Origin: UBA2357 sp041916775
Lineage (GTDB): Bacteria > Pseudomonadota > Gammaproteobacteria > Burkholderiales > Rhodocyclaceae
DNA length: 64,000 bases
Reading direction: 5' to 3'
NCBI GenBank assembly: GCA_041916775.1
Contig: JAYRYZ010000007.1
Coordinates: 102,751 to 166,750, forward strand
Part shown: positions 1 to 8,429 of the stretch, piece after piece
Position numbering within the stretch: position 1 is the first letter of the stretch
How the letters are laid out: every line of letters starts with the position of its first letter
Notes under the pieces: model-generated
What the model was told of the DNA's origin: nothing
What the model saw: the letters and a program-made list of their open reading frames with translations, nothing else
Database searches by the model: none
Program-made: the position numbers and the translations under genes

Positions 1-2
1 GG

Positions 3-215
3 GCGCGCAACCGGCGCGTGACCATCCTCATCGAATCGATGTTTGCCGAGCCCGAGGAGCCGCCGGTGCCAAGCACGCCCGCGCGCATCCGCGAAGGTGA
101 GTCCATCCGCTCCATCATGCCGGAGCCGTCCGCCGAGGTGCTGCCCGAACCGATTGCACCGGCGCCGCTGCCGGAGGCGCCAACCACGCCGCCGCCGGCA
201 GCCGCGGGCAACTGA
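3..215 (+). CDS. C-terminal end of an OmpA/MotB-family protein (partial)
   Basis: The reading frame is open from the window edge to a TGA at 213-215, so only the last 70 codons are visible. It begins ARNRRVTILIE, which matches the last strand and helix of the OmpA/MotB peptidoglycan-binding domain (the NRRVEIVI-type ending). A proline/glutamate-rich tail of about 50 residues follows. Because a flagellar cluster lies nearby, a MotB- or MotD-type stator protein is the best guess, but a general OmpA-like lipoprotein cannot be excluded. It ends 9 bases from the convergent end of parC. Confidence 0.6.
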   Translation, partial: ARNRRVTILIESMFAEPEEPPVPSTPARIREGESIRSIMPEPSAEVLPEPIAPAPLPEAPTTPPPAAAGN

Positions 216-224
216 GGCACCCGG

Positions 225-2573
225 TCAGCGCAGCCTTTCCGGCGTGATCTTGCGCGCCAGCGACATGCCCTTGCGTGCGCGGCGGTGACGCAGGCTCTCG
301 CGCTGCGCCGGGCTCAGCGTCACCTGCGCCGGCTTGCCGCCTCGCGCGCTGCCCTCCACCTGCAACTCCGCGTCGTTGGCCGGGACGGCCACCGCGTTGA
401 GCGTCTCGTTCTCTTCCAGCGCCATCACGATCACGCCGCGGCCGCCGGCCTGCACCTTCATTTCGGTGAGCGGGAACACCAGCAGCCGGCCGTTCGCCGA
501 GGCGGCGCACAGCCAGTCGCCGCGCAGCGGGGCGGGTTCGAGGGGGCGCTCGCCTTTCTCCAGGGTCATGAAGGCCTTGCCGGCACGCTGGCGGCTGATC
601 GCGTCGGCGAGCGTGCAGATGAAGCCGTAGCCGCCCGAGTTCGCGAACAGCCAGCGGCTCTCCGGCACGGCCGACAGCACCTGCGCGAGCTTGCCGCCGT
701 CCTGGAACTCGACGAAGGTGGCGATCGGCGAACCGTCGCCACGCCCGCCCGGCAGGTCGGAGACCTTCACGGTGTAGGCGCGGCCGTTGCTGTCCAGGAC
801 GATGAGCGGCCAGGTGGTGCGCGATTCGATGAGCGCGAAGGGATGGTCACCTGCCTTGTAGCTGATGCTCTCGGGGGCAATGCCGTGACCCTGGCGCGAG
901 CGCACCCAGCCGTTCTTCGACACGATCACCGTCACCGGTTCGTCCGGCACGCTGATCTCGGCGACGGCCACCGGGCTCACCGCTTCGAGTACGGTGCGGC
1001 GCGCGTCGCCATACTTCTTCGCGTCGTCGCGGATCTCCTTGAGGATCAGGCGCGTCATTGCCGCGCGGCTGTCGAGCAGCTCCTGCAGGCCCTCGCGCTC
1101 CTCGCGCAGCTCGGCGAGCTCCTTCTCGATGCGGAAGCCCTCCAGGCGTGCGAGCTGGCGCAGGCGGATCTCGAGGATGTCCTCGGCCTGCACCTCGCTG
1201 AGGCCAAAGGCGGCGATCAGCGCCGGCTTGGGCTCATCCGACTCGCGGATGACGCGGATCACCTCCTCGATGTGCAGGAAGGCGATCATGCGGCCTTCGA
1301 GGATGTGGATGCGGCGATCCACCTCGTCGAGACGGTGGCGGGTGCGGCGGTCCACCGTGACGAAGCGGAAATCGATCCACTCCCGCAGGATCTGCACCAG
1401 CCCCTTTTGCTGCGGACGGCCATCGCGGCCGATCATCGTGAGGTTGATCGAGGTGTTGGTCTCGAGGCTGGTGTGTGCGAGCAGCACTGCCATGAACTCG
1501 TCGCGGCCCTGGCGGCTGGACTTTGGCTCCAGCACGATGCGGACGGCCGCCTTGTCGCTCGACTCGTCGCGCACCGTGTCGAGTACGCCCAGCACCAGCT
1601 GCTTGAGGTTCTTTTGTTCCTGCGAGACTTCCTTCTTGCCGGCGCGCGGCTGCGGGTTGGTGAGCGTCTCGATCTCGGCAAGCACGCTGGCGGTGGAGAC
1701 GCCGTGCGGCAGCTCGTCCACGATCACCCGCCACTGGCCGCGTGCGAGATCCTCGACATGCCAGCGTGCGCGCAGGCGCAGCGAGCCGCGTCCGCTGGCA
1801 TACGCATCGCGGATGGTCTCCGGCGGCGAGATGATCTGACCGCCGCCCGGATAGTCCGGCCCCGGCAGTAGCGGCAGGATCTCGTCGAGCCCCGCCTCGG
1901 GGTTGCGGATCAGGTGGCAAGCGGCCTCGGCGACTTCGTTGAGATTGTGCGGCGGAATCTCGGTGGCCATGCCCACCGCGATGCCGGAGGCGCCGTTGAG
2001 CAGCACGAAGGGCAGGCGCGCGGGCAGGAACTGCGGTTCCTGGAAGGCGCCGTCGTAGTTGGGGAGGAAATCCACCGTGCCGCGGTCGATCTCGGACAGC
2101 AGCAGTTCTGCAATCGGCGTGAGGCGGCATTCGGTGTAGCGCATCGCCGCGGCCGAGTCGCCATCGCGCGAGCCGAAGTTGCCCTGGCCATCGACGAGCG
2201 GATAGCGCAGCGAGAAGTCCTGCGCCACCCGCACCATCGCGTCGTACACCGAGATGTCGCCGTGCGGGTGGTACTTGCCGATGACGTCGCCGACCACACG
2301 CGCCGACTTCACATGCTTGGAGGTCGCCGACAGGCGCATCTCGTTCATCGCATGCAGGATGCGCCGCTGCACCGGCTTCAGCCCGTCCTCGACCTGCGGC
2401 AGGGCGCGCGAGCGCACCACGCTCATCGCATAGGCGAGATAGGCGCGCTCGGCGAAGGCATCCAGCGCGAGGCTGCCGTCGTCGCTGCCTGCGCCTTCCA
2501 CACTGGTTGGCGGCGGGGGCGGGGCAGGGGGGGGCGCGGCGTCGGAGAAGAGGTCCAGGCTGTCGTTGCTCAT
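225..2573 (-). CDS. parC: DNA topoisomerase IV subunit A
   Basis: 782 residues, the usual ParC length. ParC is the DNA-cleaving subunit that decatenates daughter chromosomes together with ParE. The GyrA/ParC breakage-reunion domain follows a proline-rich N-terminal extension of about 35 residues. The catalytic tyrosine is Y147 in the MRYTECRL motif, and the quinolone-resistance region lies around residues 102-111. The position equivalent to E. coli Ser80 is isoleucine (I107). The C-terminal beta-pinwheel is shorter than in GyrA and lacks a clear GyrA box, which favours ParC over GyrA. The nearby parE supports this call. Confidence 0.95.
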   Translation of the reverse strand: MSNDSLDLFSDAAPPPAPPPPPTSVEGAGSDDGSLALDAFAERAYLAYAMSVVRSRALPQVEDGLKPVQRRILHAMNEMRLSATSKHVKSARVVGDVIGKYHPHGDISVYDAMVRVAQDFSLRYPLVDGQGNFGSRDGDSAAAMRYTECRLTPIAELLLSEIDRGTVDFLPNYDGAFQEPQFLPARLPFVLLNGASGIAVGMATEIPPHNLNEVAEAACHLIRNPEAGLDEILPLLPGPDYPGGGQIISPPETIRDAYASGRGSLRLRARWHVEDLARGQWRVIVDELPHGVSTASVLAEIETLTNPQPRAGKKEVSQEQKNLKQLVLGVLDTVRDESSDKAAVRIVLEPKSSRQGRDEFMAVLLAHTSLETNTSINLTMIGRDGRPQQKGLVQILREWIDFRFVTVDRRTRHRLDEVDRRIHILEGRMIAFLHIEEVIRVIRESDEPKPALIAAFGLSEVQAEDILEIRLRQLARLEGFRIEKELAELREEREGLQELLDSRAAMTRLILKEIRDDAKKYGDARRTVLEAVSPVAVAEISVPDEPVTVIVSKNGWVRSRQGHGIAPESISYKAGDHPFALIESRTTWPLIVLDSNGRAYTVKVSDLPGGRGDGSPIATFVEFQDGGKLAQVLSAVPESRWLFANSGGYGFICTLADAISRQRAGKAFMTLEKGERPLEPAPLRGDWLCAASANGRLLVFPLTEMKVQAGGRGVIVMALEENETLNAVAVPANDAELQVEGSARGGKPAQVTLSPAQRESLRHRRARKGMSLARKITPERLR

Positions 2574-2764
2574 CGGGGCGAACTGCTGTGGTGGCGTTTC
2601 CGGGAGGCGCGATCATACCTTGGGGCGGGCCAGTGGGGCGACTGCGGATGTGGCGTCTGACCCGGTGCGGCGCGCCACGGCGGGTCATGTATCGACAATG
2701 TTGCTACGAGAGCGGATGCTTGCTACGCTTTGCCCAGGTTGGGTGACGTTACGAGGAGTCGGGT

Positions 2765-3007
2765 ATGCGGGTAACTGTCAAGAAATGGGGCAACAGCGCC
2801 TCCGTGCGAATTCCGGCTGCGGTCATGGCTGCGGCGAATCTCACCATCGATGCGAACGTGGATGTGCGCGAGGAGCAAGGACGCATCGTCATCGAGCCGA
2901 TCGTGCCCACCGAAAACGAGCTCGATGCACTGCTCGCGGGCATCACGCCGGACAATCTGCATGAGGCCATTGACTTCGGGCCTGCGATCGGCAGGGAGTC
3001 CCTGTAA
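2765..3007 (+). CDS. mazE: MazE-family antitoxin (AbrB-type)
   Basis: 80 residues. The N-terminus (KKWGNSASVRIPAAVM) is the swapped-hairpin AbrB/MazE DNA-binding fold. The acidic C-terminal half would bind and neutralise the toxin. A GAGGAG-like ribosome site lies just before the ATG. The stop codon overlaps the mazF start (TAATG), so the two genes are translationally coupled. The pair is probably autoregulated, as is usual for MazE/MazEF. It sits on the opposite strand between parC and parE. Confidence 0.9.
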   Translation: MRVTVKKWGNSASVRIPAAVMAAANLTIDANVDVREEQGRIVIEPIVPTENELDALLAGITPDNLHEAIDFGPAIGRESL

Positions 3008-3342
3008 TGCCCGGCTACGTGCCGGATTCCGGGGACGTCGTCTGGTTGCAGTTCGATCCGCAGGCCGGGCATGAGCAGGCCGGACGCCGGCCGGCGGTGG
3101 TCCTGAGCCCGGCGAGCTACAACGGCATTACCGGCCTGATGCTGTGCTGCCCCATGACCACCCGGATCAAGGGCTATCCGTTCGAGGTGTTGCTGGCCGA
3201 CGACCAGGGTAGTGCGGTGTTGGCCGATCAGGTGAAGAGCCTCGATTGGCGGGCACGCCTCGCGAGCTTCAAGGCGAAGGTGTCGCCAACCGAGCTGTCG
3301 GAGATACGCCGGAAAGCGGGTGCGTTGATCGGGAAGGCTTGA
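3007..3342 (+). CDS. mazF: MazF endoribonuclease toxin
   Basis: 111 residues, the same length as E. coli MazF, and recognisably similar along its whole length: YVPDSGDVVWLQFDP at the start, HEQAGRRPAVVLSP, then CPMTTRIKGYPFEV and ALADQVKSLDWRAR-like segments. MazF cuts single-stranded mRNA at short sequence motifs. The residues of the RNA-binding loop (the EQAGRRP region) and the TT pair are kept, so the toxin looks intact. It overlaps mazE by one base. Confidence 0.92.
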   Translation: MPGYVPDSGDVVWLQFDPQAGHEQAGRRPAVVLSPASYNGITGLMLCCPMTTRIKGYPFEVLLADDQGSAVLADQVKSLDWRARLASFKAKVSPTELSEIRRKAGALIGKA

Positions 3343-3396
3343 TCGGGCTGGGGCCGGCTGCCATCCGACACAGCTTGAGCACGGCGCGCGTGGCTC

Positions 3397-5370
3397 TCAG
3401 ACATCCGCCTCCACGCTGTCGCCTTTTTCCTCCATCCAGGCGCGGCGGCTCGAGGCTTCGCCCTTGCCCATCAGCAGGTTGAACATCTTCAGGGTCTCCT
3501 CGATCGCGCCGGCGCGCACCTTCACTGGCAGCACGCGGCGGGTGGCCGGGTCCATGGTGGTCTCGCGCAACTGGTCGGGGTTCATCTCGCCCAGACCCTT
3601 GAAGCGGCCGATCTCGATCGCGTCCGGCTTGAAGCCTTCCGCCGCGACGCGGTCGCGGATCGCTGCGAGCTCGCCGTCGTCGAGCGCATACAGGCGACGC
3701 GCCGGGCGCTTCTTGCCCTGGGCGGGTACGTCCACCCGGTACAGGGGCGGCTGGGCGACGTAGATGTGGCCGAGCTCGATCAGGCGCGGGAAGTGGCGGA
3801 AGAAGAGGGTGAGCAGCAGCGTCTGGATGTGGGCACCGTCCACATCCGCGTCGGACATGATGATGACCTTGCCGTAGCGCAGCCCGGAAAGATCCGGCGT
3901 GCTGTCGGCCTTGTGCGCGTCCACGCCGAGCGCCACCGCGATGTCGTGGATCTCGGCGTTGGCCAGCAGCCGGTCCGGGTCGATCTCCCACGCGTTCTGA
4001 ACCTTGCCGCGCAAGGGCAGGATGGCCTGGGTTTCCTTGTTGCGCGCCATCTTGGCCGAGCCGCCCGCGGAGTCGCCCTCGACGAGGAAGAGCTCGTTCT
4101 CGGCGATGTCCTCGGATTCGCAGTCGGAGAGCTTGCCGGGCAGCACCGCGACGCCGGAGGTCTTCTTCTTCTCGACCTTCTGCGCGCTCTTCTGCCGCGC
4201 CATCGCCTGCTTGATCGACAGCTCGGCGATCGCGCGGCCGGCCTCGACGTGATTGTTGAGCCAGATCTCGAAGGGGTCGCGCACCTGGCTGGAGACCAGC
4301 TTCACCGCCTCGCGCGAGTTGAGCTTCTCTTTCACCTGGCCCTGGAATTGCGGGTCCAGCAGACGCGCCGAGAGCACGAAGCTCATCCGCCCGCACACGT
4401 CCTCCTGCTGCAGCTTGACGCCGCGCGGCAGCAGCGCGTGATGGTCGATGAAGGTCTTCATCGCCTCGAACACGCCGGCGCGCAGGCCGGACTCGTGGGT
4501 GCCGCCGGCCACGGTGGGGATGAGGTTCACATAGGATTCGCTCGGCACCGCGGATTCGAACCAGGCGAGCGCCCACGCCGCGCCCTCGCCATTCGCAAAG
4601 CTGCCGTCCTCGGCGTCGGCATAGCGTTCGCCGGTGAAGATCGGCGCCACCGGCTCGATGTCGCCCGCCACCTCGCGCAGGTAGCCTGCGAGACCTTCCG
4701 GGTAGCTCCATGTCTTCGACAGCGCAGGGCCGCTCGTCTGTTCCACGTCCAGCCGTACCGCGACACCGGGCAGCAACACCGCCTTGCTACGCAAGAGGCG
4801 CTCGATCTCGGGGAGGGGGATGCGCGGCGATTCGAAATACTTCGGATCCGGCCACACCCGCACCCGCGTGCCGGTCTGACGTCCACAGTCGCCTTCCTGG
4901 CGCAGCGCGCCGATGCGCTCGCCGCCCTCCGAGAAGTCGATGCGGTGAATCTTGCCGTCGCGTTTCACCTCGACCTCGACACGGGTGGACAGCGCGTTCG
5001 TCACGGAGACGCCCACGCCGTGCAGCCCGCCGGAGAACGCGTAGGCGGTGTTGCCGTCACGCTTGTCGAACTTGCCGCCGGCGTGCAGTCGGGTGTAGGC
5101 GAGCACCACCACCGGCAAGCCTTCCTGCGGATGCAGGCCGACCGGGATGCCGCGGCCGTCGTCGGCCACCGTCACCGAGCCGTCGAGGTGCAGGGTGACG
5201 TGGATCTTCCTCGCGAACCCACCCAGCGCCTCGTCGGCTGCGTTATCGATGACTTCCTGGATGATGTGGGCGGGCGAGTCGGTGCGGGTGTACATGCCCG
5301 GCCGCTCGCGCACGGGTTCGAGTCCTTTCAGGACGCGGAAGGAGGATTCGTCGTAGTGCTTGCCTGTCAT
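3397..5370 (-). CDS. parE: DNA topoisomerase IV subunit B
   Basis: 657 residues starting at MTGKHYDESSF. Upstream in-frame sequence to 5706 is low-complexity and not part of the family, so the ATG at 5370 is chosen. The order is GHKL ATPase (EVIDNAADEA, DDGRGIPVG, GGLHGVGVSVTNAL), transducer domain, then TOPRIM (VEGDSAGGSA and DADVDGAHI) and the C-terminal tail. It is the ATPase subunit of the decatenating topoisomerase with ParC. The distance to parC is only about 820 bases, filled by mazEF. Confidence 0.95.
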   Translation of the reverse strand: MTGKHYDESSFRVLKGLEPVRERPGMYTRTDSPAHIIQEVIDNAADEALGGFARKIHVTLHLDGSVTVADDGRGIPVGLHPQEGLPVVVLAYTRLHAGGKFDKRDGNTAYAFSGGLHGVGVSVTNALSTRVEVEVKRDGKIHRIDFSEGGERIGALRQEGDCGRQTGTRVRVWPDPKYFESPRIPLPEIERLLRSKAVLLPGVAVRLDVEQTSGPALSKTWSYPEGLAGYLREVAGDIEPVAPIFTGERYADAEDGSFANGEGAAWALAWFESAVPSESYVNLIPTVAGGTHESGLRAGVFEAMKTFIDHHALLPRGVKLQQEDVCGRMSFVLSARLLDPQFQGQVKEKLNSREAVKLVSSQVRDPFEIWLNNHVEAGRAIAELSIKQAMARQKSAQKVEKKKTSGVAVLPGKLSDCESEDIAENELFLVEGDSAGGSAKMARNKETQAILPLRGKVQNAWEIDPDRLLANAEIHDIAVALGVDAHKADSTPDLSGLRYGKVIIMSDADVDGAHIQTLLLTLFFRHFPRLIELGHIYVAQPPLYRVDVPAQGKKRPARRLYALDDGELAAIRDRVAAEGFKPDAIEIGRFKGLGEMNPDQLRETTMDPATRRVLPVKVRAGAIEETLKMFNLLMGKGEASSRRAWMEEKGDSVEADV

Positions 5371-5530
5371 GGGTGTGGGTCTGGCTGGTTCGGGTCCGGC
5401 GCGTGCTAGGGCCGGCTCGAGGCTGGCGGGGCGCACAAGGATACCCGTGCGGCGCGACGATGCAAGCGCCACGCGCTGCAATCGACGCGTCAGCAGGGAA
5501 GCAGTAAGGAAGCCGAGCTGCGAAGGATGT

Positions 5531-6004
5531 TCAGGCGCTGCCGAGGATGCGGCCGCCGCCGGTGGGGCGGGCGGCGCCATCTGCACCATACAGCTGAGGC
5601 TGGTCGGCCGCCGTGAGCAGCACCGAGAGGGCGGCCTGGTTGTGATGCATGCGCTCGGTGATGAGCTTGCCGTTGATATCGTTGCGCTCGCGCGCCTCGC
5701 GTGCAAAGGCGAGCACCTCGTCCCAGCGCGCGAGGGTGTCGGGCATGCTGGCGCAGAGCGTGCGCACCGAGGCGTCGCTGTTCGGCAGGCGCAAACGCCC
5801 GAGCAGCATTGCGCGCCCGTCGTGCTGGCGCTGCAGCAGTTGATAGACCTCGCTCTTCTCGCGCACCAGCGCGAGCAGGGCGTCGCTCTCGCCGGCGATC
5901 AGGAGCTTTTCCTCCTGCTCGAGGATGTCGAGGATGCGGCGCATCAATGCACGTTCGCCATCGATGAGGATGGCGATGCGATGCAGGTCTGCCTGGGTCG
6001 CCAC
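5531..6004 (-). CDS. flgN: FlgN, flagellar export chaperone
   Basis: 157 residues from a GTG start at 6004, one base after the flgM stop. That tight spacing and the start of homology (ATQADLHRIAILIDGERALMRRILDILEQEEKLL) decide the start. It is predicted all-helical, as FlgN proteins are. It binds the hook-filament junction proteins FlgK and FlgL in the cytoplasm and delivers them to the export gate. The gene is cotranscribed with flgM, the standard pairing. Confidence 0.85.
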   Translation of the reverse strand: MATQADLHRIAILIDGERALMRRILDILEQEEKLLIAGESDALLALVREKSEVYQLLQRQHDGRAMLLGRLRLPNSDASVRTLCASMPDTLARWDEVLAFAREARERNDINGKLITERMHHNQAALSVLLTAADQPQLYGADGAARPTGGGRILGSA

Positions 6005-6005
6005 G

Positions 6006-6305
6006 TCAGCTCTGCGCCTCGAGCATTTCACGCACGCTCCTGAGGAGACCGTCGGCGATACGGCTTGCGTCCATCTTGAAGCGGCCTTCGCTGATGGCCG
6101 CCCGCAATTCGGCGACACGCGCACGATCGACTTCCGGTGCGGCTGCGGCTGCGGCTTCGGCCTTGCCGAGGCTGGAGGAGAGGGATGAGATGGCCACGGT
6201 CGCCCCGGGTTCGCCGGCTTGCTTGGCCGACGCTGCCGCGGGTTTGGGCCTGGTCTCGCTGGAGAGCATGGCGCTGGCCGCCTTGACACTACCTTCGATT
6301 TTCAC
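6006..6305 (-). CDS. flgM: FlgM, anti-sigma-28 factor
   Basis: 99 residues from a GTG start. The N-terminal part is Ala/Ser-rich and flexible, as required for export through the hook. The C-terminal half (VAELRAAISEGRFKMDASRIADGLLRSVREML) is the sigma-binding FlgM domain. It holds FliA inactive until the hook is complete and is then secreted. It is preceded by its own sigma-28 promoter and followed by flgN. Confidence 0.92.
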   Translation of the reverse strand: MKIEGSVKAASAMLSSETRPKPAAASAKQAGEPGATVAISSLSSSLGKAEAAAAAAPEVDRARVAELRAAISEGRFKMDASRIADGLLRSVREMLEAQS

Positions 6306-6342
6306 GGCTGAACCCCTTCAGATTGATCCAATTCTGATCATC

Positions 6343-6369
6343 GTTACGGCATCGTAAGGTGGAACTTGA
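6343..6369 (-). promoter_or_regulatory. sigma-28 (FliA) promoter of flgMN
   Basis: On the minus strand the sequence reads TCAAGTTC, 11 bases, GCCGTAAC. The FliA consensus is TAAAGTTT-N11-GCCGATAA. Both half sites and the spacing match closely. It ends about 37 bases before the flgM GTG, so flgM is placed under the factor it inhibits, the usual feedback arrangement. Confidence 0.8.
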
Positions 6370-6486
6370 GCGACTTTAGCAAAAAAAGGTGAAAAGAATC
6401 ATCGCGCGTGGTGACCTGACACCGTTTCCAAAGGTTTCGTCGTCATCGGCGGCACCTTGAGCCAACCGGTTGCACCTTCCGCCCAG

Positions 6487-7236
6487 TCAGAAGCGGACCT
6501 CGACCACGCCGCCCTGACGCGCGATGCCGTTCACCACCTGGCCATTGCCCAGCCGTACCTTGACCGCCTCGCCCTCGCCGGCGCGGTTCATCGCCTTGCC
6601 CTCGTTGGCAATCGTGAAGCCTGTGCCGACACCGACGATGCGTACCGTCTGCCCCTGCTGCACTGCCGGCGGGATGCGCAGCATGTCGCTGCGCAGCGGT
6701 TGGCCGGCGGCGACCGCGAAGCGGACATGCTGACCGAGCGCCTGTTCGATCTCCATGATCGTGCGGCTGCCGAGTTGGGCGAGGTCGCCGCTGCGTCGCT
6801 CGACATCCGCCGGCCCGAGGATCTGGCCCGGGCGCAGCGGCCTCGCGGTGACGAGGAATTCGCCGATCACCTCGACACGCGAGGGCACGTACACGGTCCA
6901 GGCCACGGGGGCGAGGCAGCGCACGCCGACACTGACCTGGCCCCAGGCGCGCGCGCCGGCTGGCAGGAAAGCTTCCAGTTGTTGGCATTCGGGGAGCCTG
7001 TTGCGCGCATCGAGTGATCCGATGGCGAGGCTTACCTGGCCAGGCAGGCCGGTCGTCTCACGCTCGAGGAATGCCCTCACGACCGCTTCGACCGGCGCAC
7101 TCTGCTGCTGCGCCGAGGCCGTGGCGCAAGTCGCTGCGACGAGCATGGAGAGTGTCAAACGGCTGAAGCGGGCCACGCCACCCGTGCGTGGTCGTAAGTG
7201 GGTCTGGCCAGCCGAGGGCGGGATGGACATGGACAT
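6487..7236 (-). CDS. flgA: FlgA, P-ring assembly chaperone
   Basis: 249 residues if started at the ATG at 7236; the next ATG at 7230 is also possible, and neither has a clear ribosome site. The upstream open frame to 7464 is not FlgA-like. A signal-peptide-like segment (SRLTLSMLVAATCATASAQ) is followed by the SAF domain (ARPLRPGQILGPADVE) typical of FlgA. It is a periplasmic chaperone that helps FlgI polymerise into the P ring. It is divergent from flgB and upstream of flgMN. Confidence 0.88.
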   Translation of the reverse strand: MSMSIPPSAGQTHLRPRTGGVARFSRLTLSMLVAATCATASAQQQSAPVEAVVRAFLERETTGLPGQVSLAIGSLDARNRLPECQQLEAFLPAGARAWGQVSVGVRCLAPVAWTVYVPSRVEVIGEFLVTARPLRPGQILGPADVERRSGDLAQLGSRTIMEIEQALGQHVRFAVAAGQPLRSDMLRIPPAVQQGQTVRIVGVGTGFTIANEGKAMNRAGEGEAVKVRLGNGQVVNGIARQGGVVEVRF

Positions 7237-7556
7237 GTGGGGATTGCAGCACGTGTGCGCGCCGAGGGCAAGGCCGCAGTTGCCGGTCGCCGCGCAGGCC
7301 GCAGGCGCAGATCCGCCAGAGGGGCGCTCGCCGGGGGCGACAAGCACGTCCGCGGCGGCAAGTTTTTCCGCCCGCGGAGCCAAACGTGCCGGTGCGCAAT
7401 GGCCGGTGGCGGCGAAATTGGCCGACTTTTCCGCGTCTGTTCGCGGCTGGCCCACCTTTGCCAAGGGCCTAACATCACTGGCATGAATGGTGCAATGGAT
7501 GTGGTGACTCGAGGATCGGCAGTGTGGTCCCGGGAACGGATGAAAGAGGTGACATC
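7237..7556. other. flgA-flgB divergent intergenic region
   Basis: 320 bases between the divergent flgA and flgB starts. The only feature I can support is the sigma-54-type promoter at 7479-7494 for flgB. I see no convincing promoter for flgA on the minus strand. Open frames here are short and not protein-like. Confidence 0.6.
7479..7494 (+). promoter_or_regulatory. sigma-54-type promoter of the flgBCDEFGIJ operon
   Basis: TGGCATGAATGGTGCA: the -24 element TGGCAT and the -12 element GTGCA, with exactly ten bases between GG and GC. The consensus is TGGCAC-N5-TTGCW. It lies 63 bases before the flgB ATG, the place expected of an RpoN-dependent class II flagellar operon. Confidence 0.7.
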
Positions 7557-7976
7557 ATGAAAGCCCTGCTCGACAACGCAACCCGGTTTCATCAGACCGC
7601 GCTGAATGTCCATGCGCAACGTCAGGAAATGCTCGCGTCGAACATCGCCAACGCGGACACGCCGCACTACAAAGCGCGCGACATCGACTTCCGGGGCGCG
7701 CTCCAGGACGTGCTCGGTAACCGTAGCGCGGAAGGGCGCATTGCGCCACTCGCGCTTGCGCAGACGCGTGCAGGTCATGTCGCGACGCCCACCACCATGC
7801 CTTTCGAAAGCTACATCGGCTACCGTCGCGAGACTCAGTCGGCAGTGGATGGCAACACCGTGAACATGGACGTCGAGCGTGCTGCCTTCGCCGAGAACTC
7901 GATTCACTACGAGGCCAGCGTCACCTTCATCAACAGCCTGCTGCAGGGCATGCAGCGCGCGATCTCCGGTCAGTAA
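7557..7976 (+). CDS. flgB: FlgB, proximal rod protein
   Basis: 139 residues, normal for FlgB. The N-terminal rod motif (SNIANADTPHYKARDIDF) and the C-terminal helix with repeated hydrophobic heptads are clear. It forms part of the flagellar rod in the periplasm and is exported by the flagellar type III system. A GAGGTG ribosome site precedes the ATG at 7557. It is the first gene of the rod-hook operon, 11 bases before flgC. Confidence 0.95.
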   Translation: MKALLDNATRFHQTALNVHAQRQEMLASNIANADTPHYKARDIDFRGALQDVLGNRSAEGRIAPLALAQTRAGHVATPTTMPFESYIGYRRETQSAVDGNTVNMDVERAAFAENSIHYEASVTFINSLLQGMQRAISGQ

Positions 7977-7987
7977 GGAGCGCCGCC

Positions 7988-8395
7988 ATGAGCATGTTCA
8001 ATGTCCTGACGATCGCCGGCACGGCGCTGAACGCCCAGTCGGTGCGGCTCAACACCACCGCCTCCAACATGGCCAACGCCGACAGCGTGGTGAACTCCGA
8101 CGGTGAGCCCTACCGCGCGAAACAGGTCGTTTTCGCAGCCACCCCGGTGGCCGGCCCGACCGCCCAGGGCGTGAAGGTGACCCAGGTGGTGGAGAGTGCC
8201 GCCCCGCTGCGGCTGGTGTATGACCCGGCCAGCCCCGCGGCTGACCAGGACGGCTATGTGGCGATGCCGAACGTGGATGTGGTCGAGGAGATGGTCAACA
8301 TGATCTCCGCCTCGCGCTCCTATCAGAACAACGCCGAAGTGATGAATACCGCCAAGACCCTGTTGCAGCGCACGCTGGCCATCGGCCAGAACTGA
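7988..8395 (+). CDS. flgC: FlgC, proximal rod protein
   Basis: 135 residues. N-terminal TTASNMANADSV (rod/hook family signature) and the C-terminal VDVVEEMVNMISASRSYQNNAEVMNTAK segment identify FlgC. It assembles with FlgB, FlgF and FliE into the proximal rod. A GGAG site precedes the ATG. Confidence 0.95.
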   Translation: MSMFNVLTIAGTALNAQSVRLNTTASNMANADSVVNSDGEPYRAKQVVFAATPVAGPTAQGVKVTQVVESAAPLRLVYDPASPAADQDGYVAMPNVDVVEEMVNMISASRSYQNNAEVMNTAKTLLQRTLAIGQN

Positions 8396-8429
8396 CGGCT
8401 GAACGGAACACGGCGAGAGGAAGAGCACC

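Noticed and set aside
285..1871. Long open frame opposite parC
   Set aside because: High GC content with strong third-position bias leaves the antisense frame open; the translation is Arg/His/Ala-rich with no family resemblance.
3766..5409. 547-codon open frame opposite parE
   Set aside because: Antisense shadow of parE with typical low-information composition.
7448..7462. TGGCCCACCTTTGCC as a sigma-54 promoter of flgB
   Set aside because: The GG-GC spacing is nine, one base too short; the site at 7479 has the right spacing and better matches.
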